From: Phocoena phocoena
Lineage: Eukaryota > Chordata > Mammalia > Artiodactyla > Phocoenidae
NCBI RefSeq assembly: GCF_963924675.1
Contig: NC_089226.1
Location: forward strand, 42,239,124 to 42,303,123
DNA length: 64,000 nt
Direction: 5' to 3'
Shown piece after piece: positions 1-12,422 of this stretch. Position 1 is the first letter of the stretch, and every line of letters begins with the position of its first letter. The notes beneath the pieces were generated by a model. It ran no database searches. It had not been told where the DNA came from and saw nothing but the letters and a program-made list of their open reading frames with translations. A program made the position numbers and the translations under genes.

Positions 1-1560
1 TCTGTATGCTTCCTCTGTGCATGGTGAGCCCTGGGTCTAAGGGATAAATTTAGTTTTGATTTTATATGGAGCATTGATTTTGTGTTCTCTGAGAAGGAAA
101 AAAGATATTTTGAGGTATGGATTTAAATGCCATTTCCTTTTCACTCCCTATCATCTGAGGGTTTGTGAGATGAAGTTTTTGATTTTAGAGAAAGCTATAA
201 GCAGTTGTGACTAACTCTTTATAAGTCTTCGTAATATCAGGAGTTGCTCTCCTACTAATAAGCAAACCATTACCCAAACCATAGTCCTTAATGGAGGCCT
301 GCCAAAGGGATTTCATGGAACCGCATTAGAACGTGGAAAATAAAGCTTTCTTAGACCACAAAGCAGCCACTCCATGAATTAACGCTTCTATTGGCACCTG
401 CATTTGGGGTCTGTAATGTTTTGCTAACTGTGTTTTCAAGACCCAAGTGATTTGAAAAGAAGTGACTGAGTTCATAAAAACGGGAGACTGTAAACCAGCA
501 TAAATGTCAGTTTTTATGTTGATATTTACATTTATCCCATGGAGAGACTGAATTGTGTAGCAATGTGATTCAATATTTGGGGTCAAATATTTTGGTAACA
601 TTTACAGGTCAATAAATTAGACACCTTCCATCTTAAATGATCAAAAATAGCTTTGTTTCCCAATGTGAGGCCAACTTAAATTTTCCAGCAGGGAATATTC
701 CTTGCAGAATTGTTAATTGTATGGATGCTATAATAGTATTACATTTTAACAACAACTGTGTTAGATTTTCAAGCATCTCAGAGGTTATAAACTAGTCATT
801 AAAATTCATTCCTGTTGGCAGTTGGGTCTGCGGAGCCTTTATCCGGAAAAGCACACTTGTAATGTTTATGTGATTTCCATTTTAACACAACTGTTTGAAT
901 TACTTGCAATACTCTAGCCTTTGTAATGTGCTCCCTTTCCTATGCTTCTCCTACAAGCTCTCACTGTATTAACCTGATAAGGGTGAGATTCCCTACATTA
1001 GAAAACTGTTTCTCTCTTCCCCCCACCACCCCATGACTTCTTTTAGCAAGGGCTCGTGTGATAAAGGCATGTTGCTTAGAATGATAGAGGGAAGGCCAGT
1101 TTTATACTGCTCACATGAAAGAAACAAATAGGGAAAGATATAAGCTGTGTGTACTTCATCACAAGGGAATATCAGATAGAAATCTGGTACCATTTATTTC
1201 CAGGTCCTTAAAAAATAATAGACCAGGTGGTCACCAGGGAGCTGGCTGTACCTCCCAAGACATTGATTTGTCTCACTCTTCTGGCCCATCTTGGTTTTCT
1301 TTCTTGAGTGTGACTTAACATTTCTACCTTGTCTAATAGTCATCTCTTCCCTCATTTCCCCTTACAGTGGATGCTGCTGAGAGCAGGACCCATCCATGTG
1401 TAGTCTCTCCCTCTTCGTCCTAAGCATCTAAGTCAGTCCCCAGCAGTTAAAAGATGCACCATAATGTGTAGAGTGTTAACGTTCTTATGGATTTGTTTTA
1501 TTTCACTTAAACTTGAGGGTTTAGTTCTGGGCAGACCTTGACACTTTAATTCCAGTCTAT
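1..1560. other. Unique AT-rich non-coding DNA
   Basis: No exon, RNA gene or recognisable repeat is seen on either strand. The reading frames are short and have no splice or codon structure. It reads as intronic or intergenic sequence. Confidence 0.6.
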
Positions 1561-1569
1561 TTGATTAAG

Positions 1570-2270
1570 TTGGAGCCAGCTGAAATGAACATTTATGAAT
1601 TACCTACTTGGCAATTATAAAAGGTAGAAAATGTGATGTGGTCTCTGTCCTTCGAATAATTCGAAATAGTAGAGTGGGAGATAAGAAAATTAAGAGAAAT
1701 AAGATATTATAAATGTTATAAACCCAAACTAATGAATTTAAAAGGATCACACCCAACTTGTATGACTTGGAATATATTCATGGAATATTTGATGTATAGC
1801 TTTCAAAATGAAGTGGGATACAGTAGAAGTCACTTGAGATAACTTGGGAGAAAAGGTTTTTGATTAGGGGAGTGATATGATGACATGTTAGGAAGCTTAA
1901 TTTGGATGTGGTACGAGGATAGATTTGAGAAAGTTTGAATTAGAATGCAGTGTGACTAGAAGAAAGGAGATAGATTAGGAAGCTTTTGATACAGTTTAAG
2001 TGAGAGGTAGGTGATAGTGTCCTTCTAGTGATCTTATGGAAGCAGAATTAGCAGGACTTGGTAAGGAAAGGAGTTTAACGTGACTCTGATTTTGAGCCTG
2101 CATGGCTTGGAAAGAAGAGTTGATGACATTAACAGAAATAGGAAAGGCAGGATGATGAATGCCATAGGAAGCAAGAGGAGAAAGATGGTGACGTTGGATG
2201 TCAGTGTTTTTAGGTGTTTTGGACACTGTGAAACCTCCTGGGTCTAGTAAGTAGGGAGTTGTAATAAATT
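1570..2270 (+). repeat. Diverged ancient mammalian-wide interspersed repeat
   Basis: The text has the feel of an old mammalian repeat also seen near 20170, 31215 and 40195: phrases such as ggtctctgtccttcg, followed by ataagatattataaatg, and later gcaggacttggtaaggaaag. I cannot assign the class with confidence (L2/CR1-like is one option). The edges are uncertain. Confidence 0.4.
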
Positions 2271-2324
2271 AGGGTAGATAAGGCTAACAAAGGAGATGCC
2301 ATTAGTCTGACAGACAAGGAATCC

Positions 2325-2460
2325 TGTTAGTTGCCAGCTCTGTGACCTAAGGCAAGTTATTATCTGACCCCCTCTGTTTTTCATTTTCCTTGTAAGTATA
2401 AGAAAGCTTTTGTAGAAGCTAGATAAACAGATTGATGAATTCCTGGCAGGTATGAAGTGA
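2325..2460 (+). repeat. MIR SINE fragment
   Basis: It contains the MIR core phrase gctctgtgacctaaggcaag, followed by a weak match to the cctcagttttc stretch. Diverged and truncated. Confidence 0.5.
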
Positions 2461-3264
2461 TTTGGAAACTGTTGAGAGATTCCTTGTGGGCCAAGGGAAT
2501 TTGCCCTGGATTCTCTACTTACTTTGGATCAACACTGTTATCTCCTTATGGTCCCTCCCCAAACTTGGAGATTTGCTGCCACTGTGGTCATCAAGGCTGC
2601 TCAAGTTGATGCTCATAGATGCCACCAGGGCCTCTGCCTTCTGAATCATGAATACACTTGGTGAAAAGGAGGCCTCTACAAGATGTATGCTGTCAGCTTT
2701 GCAAAAGCCTACTTCCATTAAAAAAAAGGCCCAATCCACTCAATCCATTGCTTTTTACCCCTTTTCCACCTTTTGATAAAAATATAAAACACCCTTATAA
2801 TTTCCATGGAGAAAGATGGGAGCAATCACAGATTATCTTCTCTGATTTTATGAGAAGTTACTCACTGTAGTAGTTAAGTCCTCAGTTACCCTTTTAAGCA
2901 CCTACATTGTAATTCAACAACATTGGATTGGATAGAGTGACGTTGCCAATATTCAGTCAGAGTTAACTCAAAATAGAGAGAGCAAATGATGAAAAATGTT
3001 GTTCAGGTGATTCACCTGCATCTGAGGAAAACATTTGACTTTCTGCTTGAGATATTTTCTTATATAATTAGAAATGTATAAGTTTGGTATTTATAGCTGG
3101 GAATATTTACCTGCTGGTTTTCAGTTCATTTTGTTTCTCATTAACCTTTATAACTATTCTAGTTGGAAATACCCTTTTATTTAGAATACAGTTAGCTAGA
3201 GAATGAAATAATGTTTTAATATTCCTGTTAGTTTCCTCTATCAACCATCCTGAGAGAACCAGAG
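2461..3264. other. Unique non-coding DNA
   Basis: No exon or repeat could be supported. Short reading frames on both strands lack splice-site context. Confidence 0.5.
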
Positions 3265-3475
3265 AGAAAGGCAATGTGGCATTCTTGGAAGAATTTGGGA
3301 GTTACAAAAACCTGGAATTCCATTCTGGCTCTGTGATTTACTAGCTGTGTGACCTAAGGCAAATGATTATCCAGTCTTTCCTGGTTTTTGTTTTTTCATT
3401 GATGTGATAGGGTAATACCTGGACATCCCAGTGTTATTGAGAGGATCAAGTGGGATAATGGTGACATTTGTCCTA
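3265..3475 (+). repeat. MIR SINE copy
   Basis: MIR core is visible as ctagctgtgtgacctaaggc, with a preceding ttctggctctgtgattt and a following gaggatcaagtgggataatg. Confidence 0.65.
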
Positions 3476-3489
3476 AGTTCTCTATGCCC

Positions 3490-3735
3490 TGGGGTTCTAG
3501 AGTTATACTCCATGGGCCCAAATCCTGATTATACTCTGGTCAAGATATTTTACTTCTCTAAAATCCTTTCCTCATCCATAAAATGAGGGTTGTAATAGTG
3601 CCTATTTTATAAGCTACTTGTGATGGTGAATGAGCAAAGCTGTTAAAAACATAGTGACTGGATAATATTAAATATGCAGTAAATATTAGCCATTTCAATT
3701 AGCACATAGTAAGTGCTTAGTAAACAGAAGCTTCT
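3490..3735 (+). repeat. MIR SINE copy, adjacent to the previous one
   Basis: The sequence runs from a diverged core to the MIR 3' portion, including ctcatccataaaatgagggt and gcacatagtaagtgcttag. It lies in the same orientation as the MIR just upstream. Confidence 0.65.
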
Positions 3736-3739
3736 CTCA

Positions 3740-4496
3740 TTTTTCTCCTTCATTTAGGCACTTAAATAATCTTTCAGGGTTTCTCTTTCATATGTTAAGC
3801 AAAACAACTCTTAGAATATTGGAGAAAACAATCCTTACCTCTGTGCTGCTAATCTATAAAACAGGATTATTTGCTGATCTTACCTAGTGCCTTCCTTTGA
3901 GTATAAGCCTTGGGAACTCCAAGCTGAAGGAAAGGCTCCTTTCTTTAAAATAGCTATAAATGTGTGCAGTCTTCTAGTTATCGAAATTGTAAGCTACCCT
4001 GCCTATCCCCAATCTATTGTCCTAGCTTCAAAGACATTTTAAAACACCCTCTGGGTGCTATCTTTCTTCTTGGTTATCCTTTGCCTCACTTCTCCCTTTC
4101 TTATGAGAAAACTTCTCAGGCTCCTCAAGGCACCAATTTCTCTTATGACAACTTTGAAACTTGTAGGTTTCTGTAGAGACTATTTTCTTTGTGTTAAAAA
4201 GCACTTTAGTTAGTAATGCAGCAGAATTTAAAGTCTAAGAAATAATAACTAGTCTGCAGTTTCCTAAATCCCCCCTAACTAAGATATTTAAATTAGGCAG
4301 GAAATAACAAAAATGCTTCACAATTTTCCAGAAGTCAGAACGTAGAAGAAAGATCAGAGGCCCTAGCACAGTTCAGGATGAGCTATTCCATGCTTATCTA
4401 CACATCTGCTCAATCATCTCTCACTTTTCAGTTACTCGGTATCTAATGTAGGAAGGTGGTTGTTAGAGCATTAATACTATACCAGCAACAGTAATT
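3740..4496. other. Unique AT-rich non-coding DNA
   Basis: Nothing beyond short spurious reading frames is seen. Confidence 0.5.
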
Positions 4497-4895
4497 GTTA
4501 GGGGCTGAATTGTGTTCTCCCCAGATTCATCATGTTGAAGCTCTAACACTCAGCGCTGCAGAATGTGACTGTATTTGGAGACATAGCCTTCAAAGAGGTA
4601 ACTAAATGAAAATGAGGCTGTTAGCATGGGCCCTAATCAAATTTGACTGGTGTCTTTATAAGAAGAGAAAATTTGGCAGCACAGAGACACTGAGGTGCTC
4701 ACGCACAGAGAAATGACCATGTGAGGACACAGTGTGAAGATGGTTCTCTGAAAGTCAAGGAGAGGGGCCTCAGTAGAAACTGTACCTGTTGACACCTAGA
4801 TTTTGTCCAAAACTGTGATAAAATAGATTTCTTTTGTTTAAACTACCCAGTCAGTCTGTGATATTTTGTTTAGTATCCTTAGCCAACTAATAGAG
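4497..4895 (+). mobile_element. Solo LTR of MaLR/MLT1 type
   Basis: It begins tgttaggggctgaattgtg and carries landmarks of ancient MaLR LTRs: cagaatgtgactgtatttgg, gactggtgtctttataagaa, ccatgtgaggacacagtg and the R/U5-like tttcttttgtttaaactacc, ending near ccaactaatagag. No internal retroviral sequence or partner LTR is present, so this is a solo LTR. The exact subfamily was not resolved. Confidence 0.75.
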
Positions 4896-4949
4896 TAATA
4901 TTATAAATTTGTATTGCATTTATAATTCTATAAATTTCATATTTTTTTC

Positions 4950-5195
4950 ATATACATGGTAAAGCATAATGGTCAAAAGCACTGACTCTGAAACTAGACT
5001 TTCTGGATTCAAATCTATCACCTGGGTGGCCTTAGGCAAGTTACCTAACCTCTTTGCTCAGTTTCTTCATCTTTAAAATGGAAATGATAATAATATTGTC
5101 TACTTTATAGAATTGCTATCTGCATTAAATGAATTAATGTTTATAAATTAATAGTGCTCAGCACATAGTAATATCTAAAAAGTAATTTCTTAAAT
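4950..5195 (+). repeat. MIR SINE copy, near full length
   Basis: All MIR parts are visible in order: the start (ggtcaaaagcactgactctg), the core (ggccttaggcaagttaccta), the cttcatctttaaaatggaaa stretch, and the 3' portion with gtgctcagcacatagtaata. Confidence 0.75.
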
Positions 5196-5199
5196 TAAT

Positions 5200-5565
5200 A
5201 AAATAGAATGCATGCCTTAGTTCATTTTATTCCTCTTAAATATTGTGAGCTGGGGGAGAGAAGGTAAGGGATATAATATTTACTGAGTATTTATTATGCA
5301 GTAGATGACATGGTGACAATTGAACTCACATTCGCACATAGGAGATTAAATTATTGCCAACGTTTATATACTGCTAAACAATGGTAGCCTTGGGCCATTC
5401 TCCCATCTTAAATCTAAATCTACTGATTTTTATTTTTTCAGCATTGCCCATCTATACCAGGAACAGAACCTAAATAAATATGAAAAGGATCTAATGAAAA
5501 GGGTAGTCATCAAATTAAGTATTGTATCAGTCAAAGCTCAACCAGGGAAGCAGAAACAGTAATGA
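5200..5565. other. Unique AT-rich non-coding DNA
   Basis: Weak remnants of old repeats may be present, but no family could be supported. Confidence 0.45.
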
Positions 5566-5567
5566 AT

Positions 5568-5655
5568 ATACACACATACACACATATCTATATATCTACA
5601 TATAGATATATAGTGAATCTATCTATCTATCTATCTCTCTATCATCTATCCAACA
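5568..5655. repeat. Compound CA / TA / TATC microsatellite
   Basis: A run of acacatacacaca passes into atatctatatatctacatat and then into tctatctatctatctatct. A related TCTA/TCTG tract lies at about 5789-5822. Confidence 0.9.
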
Positions 5656-5788
5656 ATACACTATTTTATGTAATTAATTTTGAGGACTAAGCAAATTCGA
5701 AGTCCATAGAACAGACAGGAACGGAAGATCACGAATAGACTAAAACCCAATGGACATAAGCTAGAGTTTGTTATCCACAGGTAGGAGT

Positions 5789-5822
5789 GTTTGTCTATCT
5801 GTCTATCTGTCTGTCTCCCTCT
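5789..5822. repeat. TCTA/TCTG microsatellite
   Basis: The tract reads gtctatctgtctatctgtc and continues into tgtctccctctc. It lies about 170 bp after a related TATC tract. Confidence 0.85.
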
Positions 5823-5829
5823 CAGAGAA

Positions 5830-6160
5830 CAATGCACTCTTTTAAAGGACTTCCAACTGATAAGTGAGCCCCACCAGGACAATCTGTCTCATTTAAAGTC
5901 AGCTGTTTAGGGGCTTTAATTACATCGGTAAAATATCTTCATAGCAGCACATAGAATTTGATTAGACAATTGGGAGGAGGTATGTGTATGTTACAAAACG
6001 CGTGCTACCTTCCATTCTCTGACTCTCTTGAAAAATTATCTCTTGGAGCTCACCCTATCTGGAAACATACTGGAAGGGGGATTCTAAGGAATACAGTTTA
6101 GCTTAGTCTACTTGAGACACCGCAAAGCCATTGCAGGTATTTTTTTTTTTTTTTAAAAGA
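5830..6160. other. Unique non-coding DNA
   Basis: Nothing recognisable apart from a 16-bp poly-T run near 6138. Confidence 0.45.
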
Positions 6161-6164
6161 CTGT

Positions 6165-6360
6165 CATTTACTATGCCTGGAACTGGGCACATTTTAACAT
6201 GAGCTTCTTTTTATTTAATTCTCACAATAGCCCTTGAAATATTATTACCATTTATGAATGAGAAAATAAAGGCTCCAATGGTTAAATAACTAGCCCAGGT
6301 CACAAATCAAGCTAGTGAGAGAATTAAAATTAGAGGTCAGAGCTGACCCTGAAGACCATC
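6165..6360 (-). repeat. MIR SINE copy
   Basis: Reverse-complement MIR landmarks appear in order: tggaactgggcacattttaa, aattctcacaatagccct, atgaatgagaaaataaaggc and agcccaggtcacaaatcaag. Confidence 0.7.
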
Positions 6361-6844
6361 ATGTTTAAAAACAGTAGGTAATAACCTCAAACTACCTTCT
6401 TAAGTTCTGGTGGAACTTAGGTTAGAGGAGAAATCAGTGCTGGTTGGGCTATCTCAGCTGAGCTGCATTATGAGCAGGTTGGAAACATGAACTAGCAGAG
6501 GAGAATCTACAGTTTTTAGCTCCCTCACCAGGACCAGATTGTAGGATCTTCCAAATTTCCTCTGGGGATAGTTGTGCATTTACAAGAAATTAAGAATTAC
6601 TATTTTCCAGAGGGTGAGTGTTTGTGTGTGTGTGTGTGTATAATACACTGTTCTAAGAAAGAGAGCTCTTAGTTTTATATTTTGGATATCTCCTCAATAA
6701 GTCATATAATACCTTTTCATAATTCTGATAGATCGTGTGATACTTGAAGTTATGCTATTTATGAAATAAAATTAAAATGTCCATATTTATATATTTGTTA
6801 ATGATTTGGGCCACTTGTAAATTGGTAAGTAGGTTCACAGCCCT
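6361..6844. other. Unique non-coding DNA with a short TG repeat
   Basis: A (TG)n microsatellite lies at about 6619-6640. The rest is unassigned AT-rich sequence. Confidence 0.55.
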
Positions 6845-7092
6845 TATAATAATGTTCATTATTTTGGATTTTACTATGGGCTAAGAGTGCTACTTAGAAC
6901 CTTTGTACACCCTACCTCATTTAAACCTCACAACAACCCTGTGAAGCTTACTGTATCCACACTTGACTGATGAAGAAATGAAGGCTTAGAAAGAATAAGC
7001 AACTTGTTCCAAGTTTACTAGGCCTGTGTAGAAGAGTTCAAGTGTGAATGGTATCTGGCTAACTCCAAAGCCCAGATGCCTAATAACTAAGC
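6845..7092 (-). repeat. MIR SINE copy
   Basis: Reverse-complement MIR: actatgggctaagagtgcta, aaacctcacaacaaccctgt, gatgaagaaatgaaggctta and a gtatctggctaactccaaag tail matching the MIR tRNA-related start. Confidence 0.7.
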
Positions 7093-8030
7093 AAGCAAAA
7101 TCCCCACAGAATGTTTTAGTGATAGTCAATTTATTAAAGTTATAAAGTTGTCTTACTGTAAAAAAAAAATTCAAGGATTTAAGAAGGCAATTTTTATAAA
7201 AAATTCTTGTATTGATTTTAAGTCAATCAACTCAAGTAAAGTGTTGCAAATGAATGACCCCTAATCTTCTGAAATATTGTTTCAAAGTCCTAAATATCTT
7301 GTCTTTGTGAAATTCACTTTTTACTGTTCTTTGGTGAGAATAGCTCAGCTCTTAAGTCACAAAGCCAGCCTCGTTGGAACTCTGCCATAAATTCTAGTCC
7401 CATTTTCTACTGATCCCTCATGATCAATTCTAATTCTGTAATAATCTCTTCAAATACCCATTTGTTGACACATAATGGAAATTCAGGAAAATAACATTTT
7501 TAATGGGAGAACATTCCACAGATATAACATCATTTGGTGCAATTACAAATGCCAGTTAACTTTCGTGGTAATAACATGACACCTTGACTGTCAGGGCAGA
7601 ATGTATGCTAGTTATCTGTAAACAGAACACATTAATTAGAATCTTGTTTCAGTTCTATAGTTAGGAAGTAACCATTTGTCAATTTCAGAATAATCTTATG
7701 CTTTCATAATGGCTATATAAAAATTTATGAAAATACTAAAGGAGGCTGGCATTCTTTGAGAAAATTAGGGCCATGCGATTGGTATGTGCTTATGGAATTC
7801 TGGCATATCACATCTCAGTGATAAGTTGTAATGACTGTAATAAGCCACGGAAAATTCAGTCCAAATTTCAAAATGAGGTTCTAGTTAACAATAGAAGTTT
7901 AAAGGTTAATCTAATTAATGAATGTGCTTGCAGTATTTTAAGTGTATTCATTTAAGTTCAGTCATATATTATGAGGCATTTAAATCATTTTAGACATGCA
8001 CTCAGAAACCACATTCATTGTACTTAATAG
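7093..8030. other. Unique AT-rich non-coding DNA
   Basis: No supported gene or repeat. Confidence 0.5.
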
Positions 8031-8047
8031 CTGAAGACTATATTTTT

Positions 8048-8281
8048 TTTTTGTTTGTTTTTTTTTTGTTTTTGTTTTTTTGTTTTTTTTGCGGTATGCG
8101 GGCCTCTCACTGTTGTGGCCTCTCCCATTACGGAGCACAGGCTCCGGATGCACAGGCTCAGCGGCCATGGCTCACGGGCCTAGCCGCTCCGCGGCATGTG
8201 GGATCTTCCTGGACCGGGGCACAAACCCGTGTCCCCTGCATCTGCAGGCGGACTCTCAACCACTGCGCCACCAGGGAAGCC
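8048..8281 (-). mobile_element. CHR-2 type cetacean SINE with TSD
   Basis: A tRNA-derived SINE on the minus strand. The plus strand shows the poly-T tail, then gcggtatgcgggcctctcac, the GC-rich body and the tRNA-like head ending ccaccagggaagcc. A 17-bp TSD flanks it: ctgaagactatattttt at 8031-8047 and again at 8282-8298. The tail is a T-rich run broken by G (TTTG-like units). Several reading frames across it are only SINE translation. Confidence 0.96.
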
Positions 8282-8805
8282 CTGAAGACTATATTTTTAC
8301 ATGGAGAGTACAGTTTACATCAGAGCTGTGTGTTGCAGAGTCACCAGGAGTCTTTTGGGTATTAATAGTTTGAACACATACTTCTAAAACTCTAAATCCC
8401 TGGGAGAAAAGGCATAATTTGGTTTTAGTGTGAATAAGGTAACTCTAGGAGCAAAAACAAAAACGAGAGAGAAAAAAAGAAAGAAAACTGAAGCACACCG
8501 ATAAATGAGAAATAATACTGAAGCGGTGAAGCTGGGCGACTCAGCCAGATTCTAGGTGTATATTTTCATGGCAACGTGATTTGATTTTTCTTTTTCTTCA
8601 TCAGCATATGTTTACATCCACACAAAGTAATGTCAATCAATGGTCTCTTTCGTAGTGTGATTTTTTTTTTTTTTTTTAAGAAAAAGCATGCACTTACATA
8701 TTACCTTCTAAAGTAATAAAAAGATCAACAGCAACAATACTCTCTCTATAAGTAACTTTATTAATGAAATGGATGCAAACTTTGGTGCAGTCTCAAAGGA
8801 ACATG

Positions 8806-8848
8806 ACACACACACACAGACACACACCACACACACACTCACACAAAC
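8806..8848. repeat. CA microsatellite, interrupted
   Basis: acacacacacagacacacac continues into acacacacactcacacaaac. The interruptions suggest an older tract. Confidence 0.9.
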
Positions 8849-9054
8849 AAAACTCCTGAGACTGCCACTGTGTTTAGGCTCGGATGTTACTTTTCTATGA
8901 AAGGTACACAGATAAGGTGTTTATTAACGCTTCATAAAGCCTTTACTCATGGTATACAGATTGACCAGGACAAGAAAAGCACAGAACAAGCACCCTGGAT
9001 GGGATGGTTTTATTGTTTTCAGTGAGGTATTGAGCAACAACTGTCAGCTTCTGG

Positions 9055-9103
9055 GGAGAGAGAGGGAGAGGGAGGGAGAAGGATGGGGGAGGGAGGAGGA
9101 GAG
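9055..9103. repeat. GA-rich low-complexity tract
   Basis: A purine-only stretch of gagagaggga/gggagaagg units, about 49 bp long. Confidence 0.85.
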
Positions 9104-9814
9104 AAAAATCAGGGACTCCCACTTGCACTGAAATTGCTATTTACCTCTTAAAGTAGAATTCTCACCTAGACCTCACATAAGTATCATGAGATTATCTGGG
9201 AATCTGGCTTTAATGAATGGGCTTGGACATTGCTGGCTGAATGGCACGAAAGCAACTGTTTCTGTGAGCGGTTTATTACCTAAGCTGTGTTGTACTGAAA
9301 TGAGAATGGTCAGAAAGGAACGACCCAGCCAGGGATTCTGGGTAAAACTAGGCTGCCATAGCCCACATTTCACTCTGATTATTCAAATGATAATGTGCAG
9401 GGAGGGAAAAGGGTATCAAGATGACCCTCGTGCCTAGAAGAAAATATCCAGTGAATGCGTGGTATTTTCCAGAGAATAGTCACACCATTTTTCAGGAGGG
9501 AGAATGAAACAAAGCAGATGAGAAAATGTCTCCATTTGGGGAATCATTATGGAATCTAGTTGCGAGACAGTTCATTGGCTTCTCCTCTTTTGTTTGCTTG
9601 CTCAGTATTCACAGAGGGAAGTAGGAAAGGAAAGCAAACAATAGGACTGGCTCCCTGAAAACCCATTTTCCCCCTCCTCCTCCACTTGCAATATAAGCTC
9701 TATCCCATTTTCAGCGATACTAAATAAAATACATTGAGGGTCTACTATCGGTGAGGCGGCATGTCCCCTAAGTGACATGTACAAAGGTGATTGATACATG
9801 AGTCATGTTCAGGA

Positions 9815-10075
9815 AAGATTATTGGGAATGAAATCAAGCCTGGGATTTGAATTCCAGGTCCTATTACCAGTTTCATGACTTTGAGTGACTTACGTGATTT
9901 CTCTGAGCCTCAATTTCCTGATCTGTAAAATAGAGATAATAATAGCTGACATTATCATCATCTTTGACATTGTCATAATTTCTTATAGAATTTTAAGAAT
10001 CCTGAAAGCAAATATATGTAAAGAGATTTTATAAAATTAAAAGGGCTATATAAGGCTACTCATTATCATTACTAT
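9815..10075 (+). repeat. MIR SINE copy
   Basis: Landmarks: gggatttgaattccaggtcc, catgactttgagtgacttac, gagcctcaatttcctgatct and gtaaaatagagataataata, then a diverged 3' part. Confidence 0.7.
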
Positions 10076-10079
10076 TTTA

Positions 10080-10675
10080 AAACCACTTTTGTCTCATCTC
10101 ATGTGCTATTTGACAAGTTGCTCCTCTATCAGTCAGCCCTTCCTGGGACTTTACAACCCTATCCACAGATGGCAGTAAGCTAGAAATGCAAAACATAAAA
10201 AGTATCCGTTTTGGAAGTCTTGCTATTTTGCTAGACAATTCTCTATCTCTCTCACCTGGGATAATTGTACATTATTTGTGAAGATTACCAGTTGATGTTG
10301 CTTTTGGCCTAAATAAAAGAAAATGTGGGGATAAAGAGAACCCTTCTATTGGCAGCTGAATGTCAACTCATAAGTCTAGTCTAATTTAATGTAAAGTATT
10401 AGAATAATGACTTCCTCAAATAACAGTCCCGTAGTGTCTGTTGAGAGAGAAGGTTATTAGGTAAGCTACCACATAACACAGACCATATGAATTTTATGCT
10501 GGCTGTTTTAAGTAGGCTTATTTTTCACAGTAGTTAATAAGCTAGTAAAAATGAAGGTAATCTTTTGAAACACTGAAAACTCTGGCTGAGAGGTTTTATT
10601 TCCTGGTATGGGAGACCCTCGTAGACCAATAGCTGGACTGATAGCATCTGTTCTGTCAGAGTTACTTTGGTGATT
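10080..10675. other. Unique non-coding DNA
   Basis: Nothing recognised. Confidence 0.45.
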
Positions 10676-10679
10676 TAAC

Positions 10680-10870
10680 AAAAGTAAGGCATTAGATGCT
10701 TCAGTATAATGGTTAAGAAACTGGACAGACAGATCTGGGTTCAAGGCCAATTCAGGCACTTAATAGCTATATGATTACTTTTAGCCTGAATCTACTATGA
10801 TAGTACTTTCATCAAGACTTCTTGAGAAGACGAAATGTGAAAATGTGTAAAAAGGCATTGGCAAATTTTA
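10680..10870 (+). repeat. MIR SINE copy
   Basis: The 5' half is clear (agtataatggttaagaaact, gatctgggttcaaggccaat, cacttaatagctatatgatt). The 3' half is diverged. Confidence 0.6.
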
Positions 10871-10897
10871 TCATAAATTCTGAAATTAGTTATCTAT

Positions 10898-11456
10898 TGT
10901 ATATTAGCTATCTATTTCTGTGTAACAAAGTATTTCAAAATTCAGTGGCTTAAAAAATAAACATTTATAATTACACAGTTTCCATAGATTGAAAATTACA
11001 GAACAGCTTATCTGGATGGTTCTGGCTTGGGTCTTTAATGAGATTACAGTTATGATATTGACCAGGGTTACAGGCATCTGAAGACCTGACTGTGGCTGGA
11101 AAATCCAGTTCCAAGATGGCTCACTCACATGGCCATTGGCATGAGTCTTTAGTTCCTTTACTGGCTGTTGGCAGGGGGCCTCAGTTCCTTGCCACATGGG
11201 CCTCTCCAGAGGGCTGCTTGAGTGTCCTCACAACATGACAGCTGGCTTCTGCCGGAGTAAGTGATCCAAAAGAGAACAAGGTGTTAGCCACTGTGTCTTT
11301 GATGACCTAGCCTTAGAATTCATACTCTACCATTTCCATGACATCCTAGTGTTTACAAAATCAGTCCTATTCAGTGTGTAGGACAATGGCTACACAAGAG
11401 TAAGAATACTATGAGGCAGAGATCGTTGGGGAGTGTCTTTGAGACAAGCTACCACA
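10898..11456 (-). mobile_element. Solo LTR, MaLR-like, same family as 16764-17274
   Basis: Plus-strand landmarks are tattagctatctatttctgt, aattcagtggcttaaaaaat, agatggctcactcacatggc, ggcctcagttccttgccaca and the terminal agacaagctaccaca. The reverse complement matches the copy at 16764-17274 section by section. No internal retroviral region is present. Confidence 0.75.
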
Positions 11457-11459
11457 TCT

Positions 11460-12205
11460 GATAAAAGTAAGAAACTATTTTGTATAGTGAATTCAGAATG
11501 TCCCTGAAGCAGAATGTCCCTCTGCTCCAAACACTGAAAGGAGGTCTGAGGGCTATTGTGTGTGACAGTGATAAAGAGGGACTCAAAGAAAGATGCAGGA
11601 AAAAAAAGAGACTTCTCATAAGTACTGGTGGAATTAGACCTTCATAATTCTTTTGTTCTGAATTTAACATTTAATTAAAATTTCCTTGTTCTCTCTAGGG
11701 AGCTGAGGTCATGACCTCACCAACCTAAATAATCAGGTTTTTTCTGGCCTAAAAAATAACAATTTCTTAAAATATCCAAAAGGAAATCCTGATAATTTTT
11801 TTAAAACTCTCTTCAACCTAGAAAAAAGAGAATTATTACGTCTAAGCAAATATCTGCATTCATTGAGTGGGTTTGGTCACATTCCTTTGAAGTTAAATCA
11901 TACATGGTAGCATGTAAAGCCAGTCTACAAGTGTGTTTTACCTAAAGGTGTCTTGAAGTGTCTTCCTTATCAACTCTGTTGTTATTTTTCTCTGTTATAG
12001 TATTATAATGAGTCTTTATAATATTTTATTTTGGGTGATGGTGGATGATAGGGATTAACCAGGGAGCCAAGGGCCTCAAGCAGGCCTCCTGGGACAAGAG
12101 TGAGAAATCAAATGTACTGGTGTAAATGGTGTTTCTTTTCTATTTATCAGTGCATTAGCTAAAGATTCATACATTTAGTATCCTATGGATCATCAGTGGC
12201 TGGAA
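11460..12205. other. Unique AT-rich non-coding DNA
   Basis: No supported gene or repeat. Confidence 0.5.
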
Positions 12206-12209
12206 CGTG

Positions 12210-12422
12210 CAGGCCTCAACTCACTCCACCATTTTCTAGCTTTGAGACCTTGAGCAAATTACTAACCTTTTTTAACCTCAGTTTTCTCATCTGTACAATG
12301 TGAATGTTAATAGTATCTATCTTTTAAGGTTTTGTAAGGATTCAATGAGTTAATATGGGTAAAGTATCTAGAACAGTGCCTTGTATATGCTAATCATCAC
12401 ATATTAGTTATTATTATTATCT
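12210..12422 (+). repeat. MIR SINE copy, well preserved
   Basis: Landmarks: ctagctttgagaccttgagc, aacctcagttttctcatctg, taaggattcaatgagttaat and gaacagtgccttgtatatgc. Confidence 0.77.

Larger units (their letters stand above)
8299..9814. other. Unique non-coding DNA with simple repeats
   Basis: Includes a (CA)n tract at about 8806-8848 and a GA-rich tract at about 9055-9103. No exon or transposon could be supported. Confidence 0.55.
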
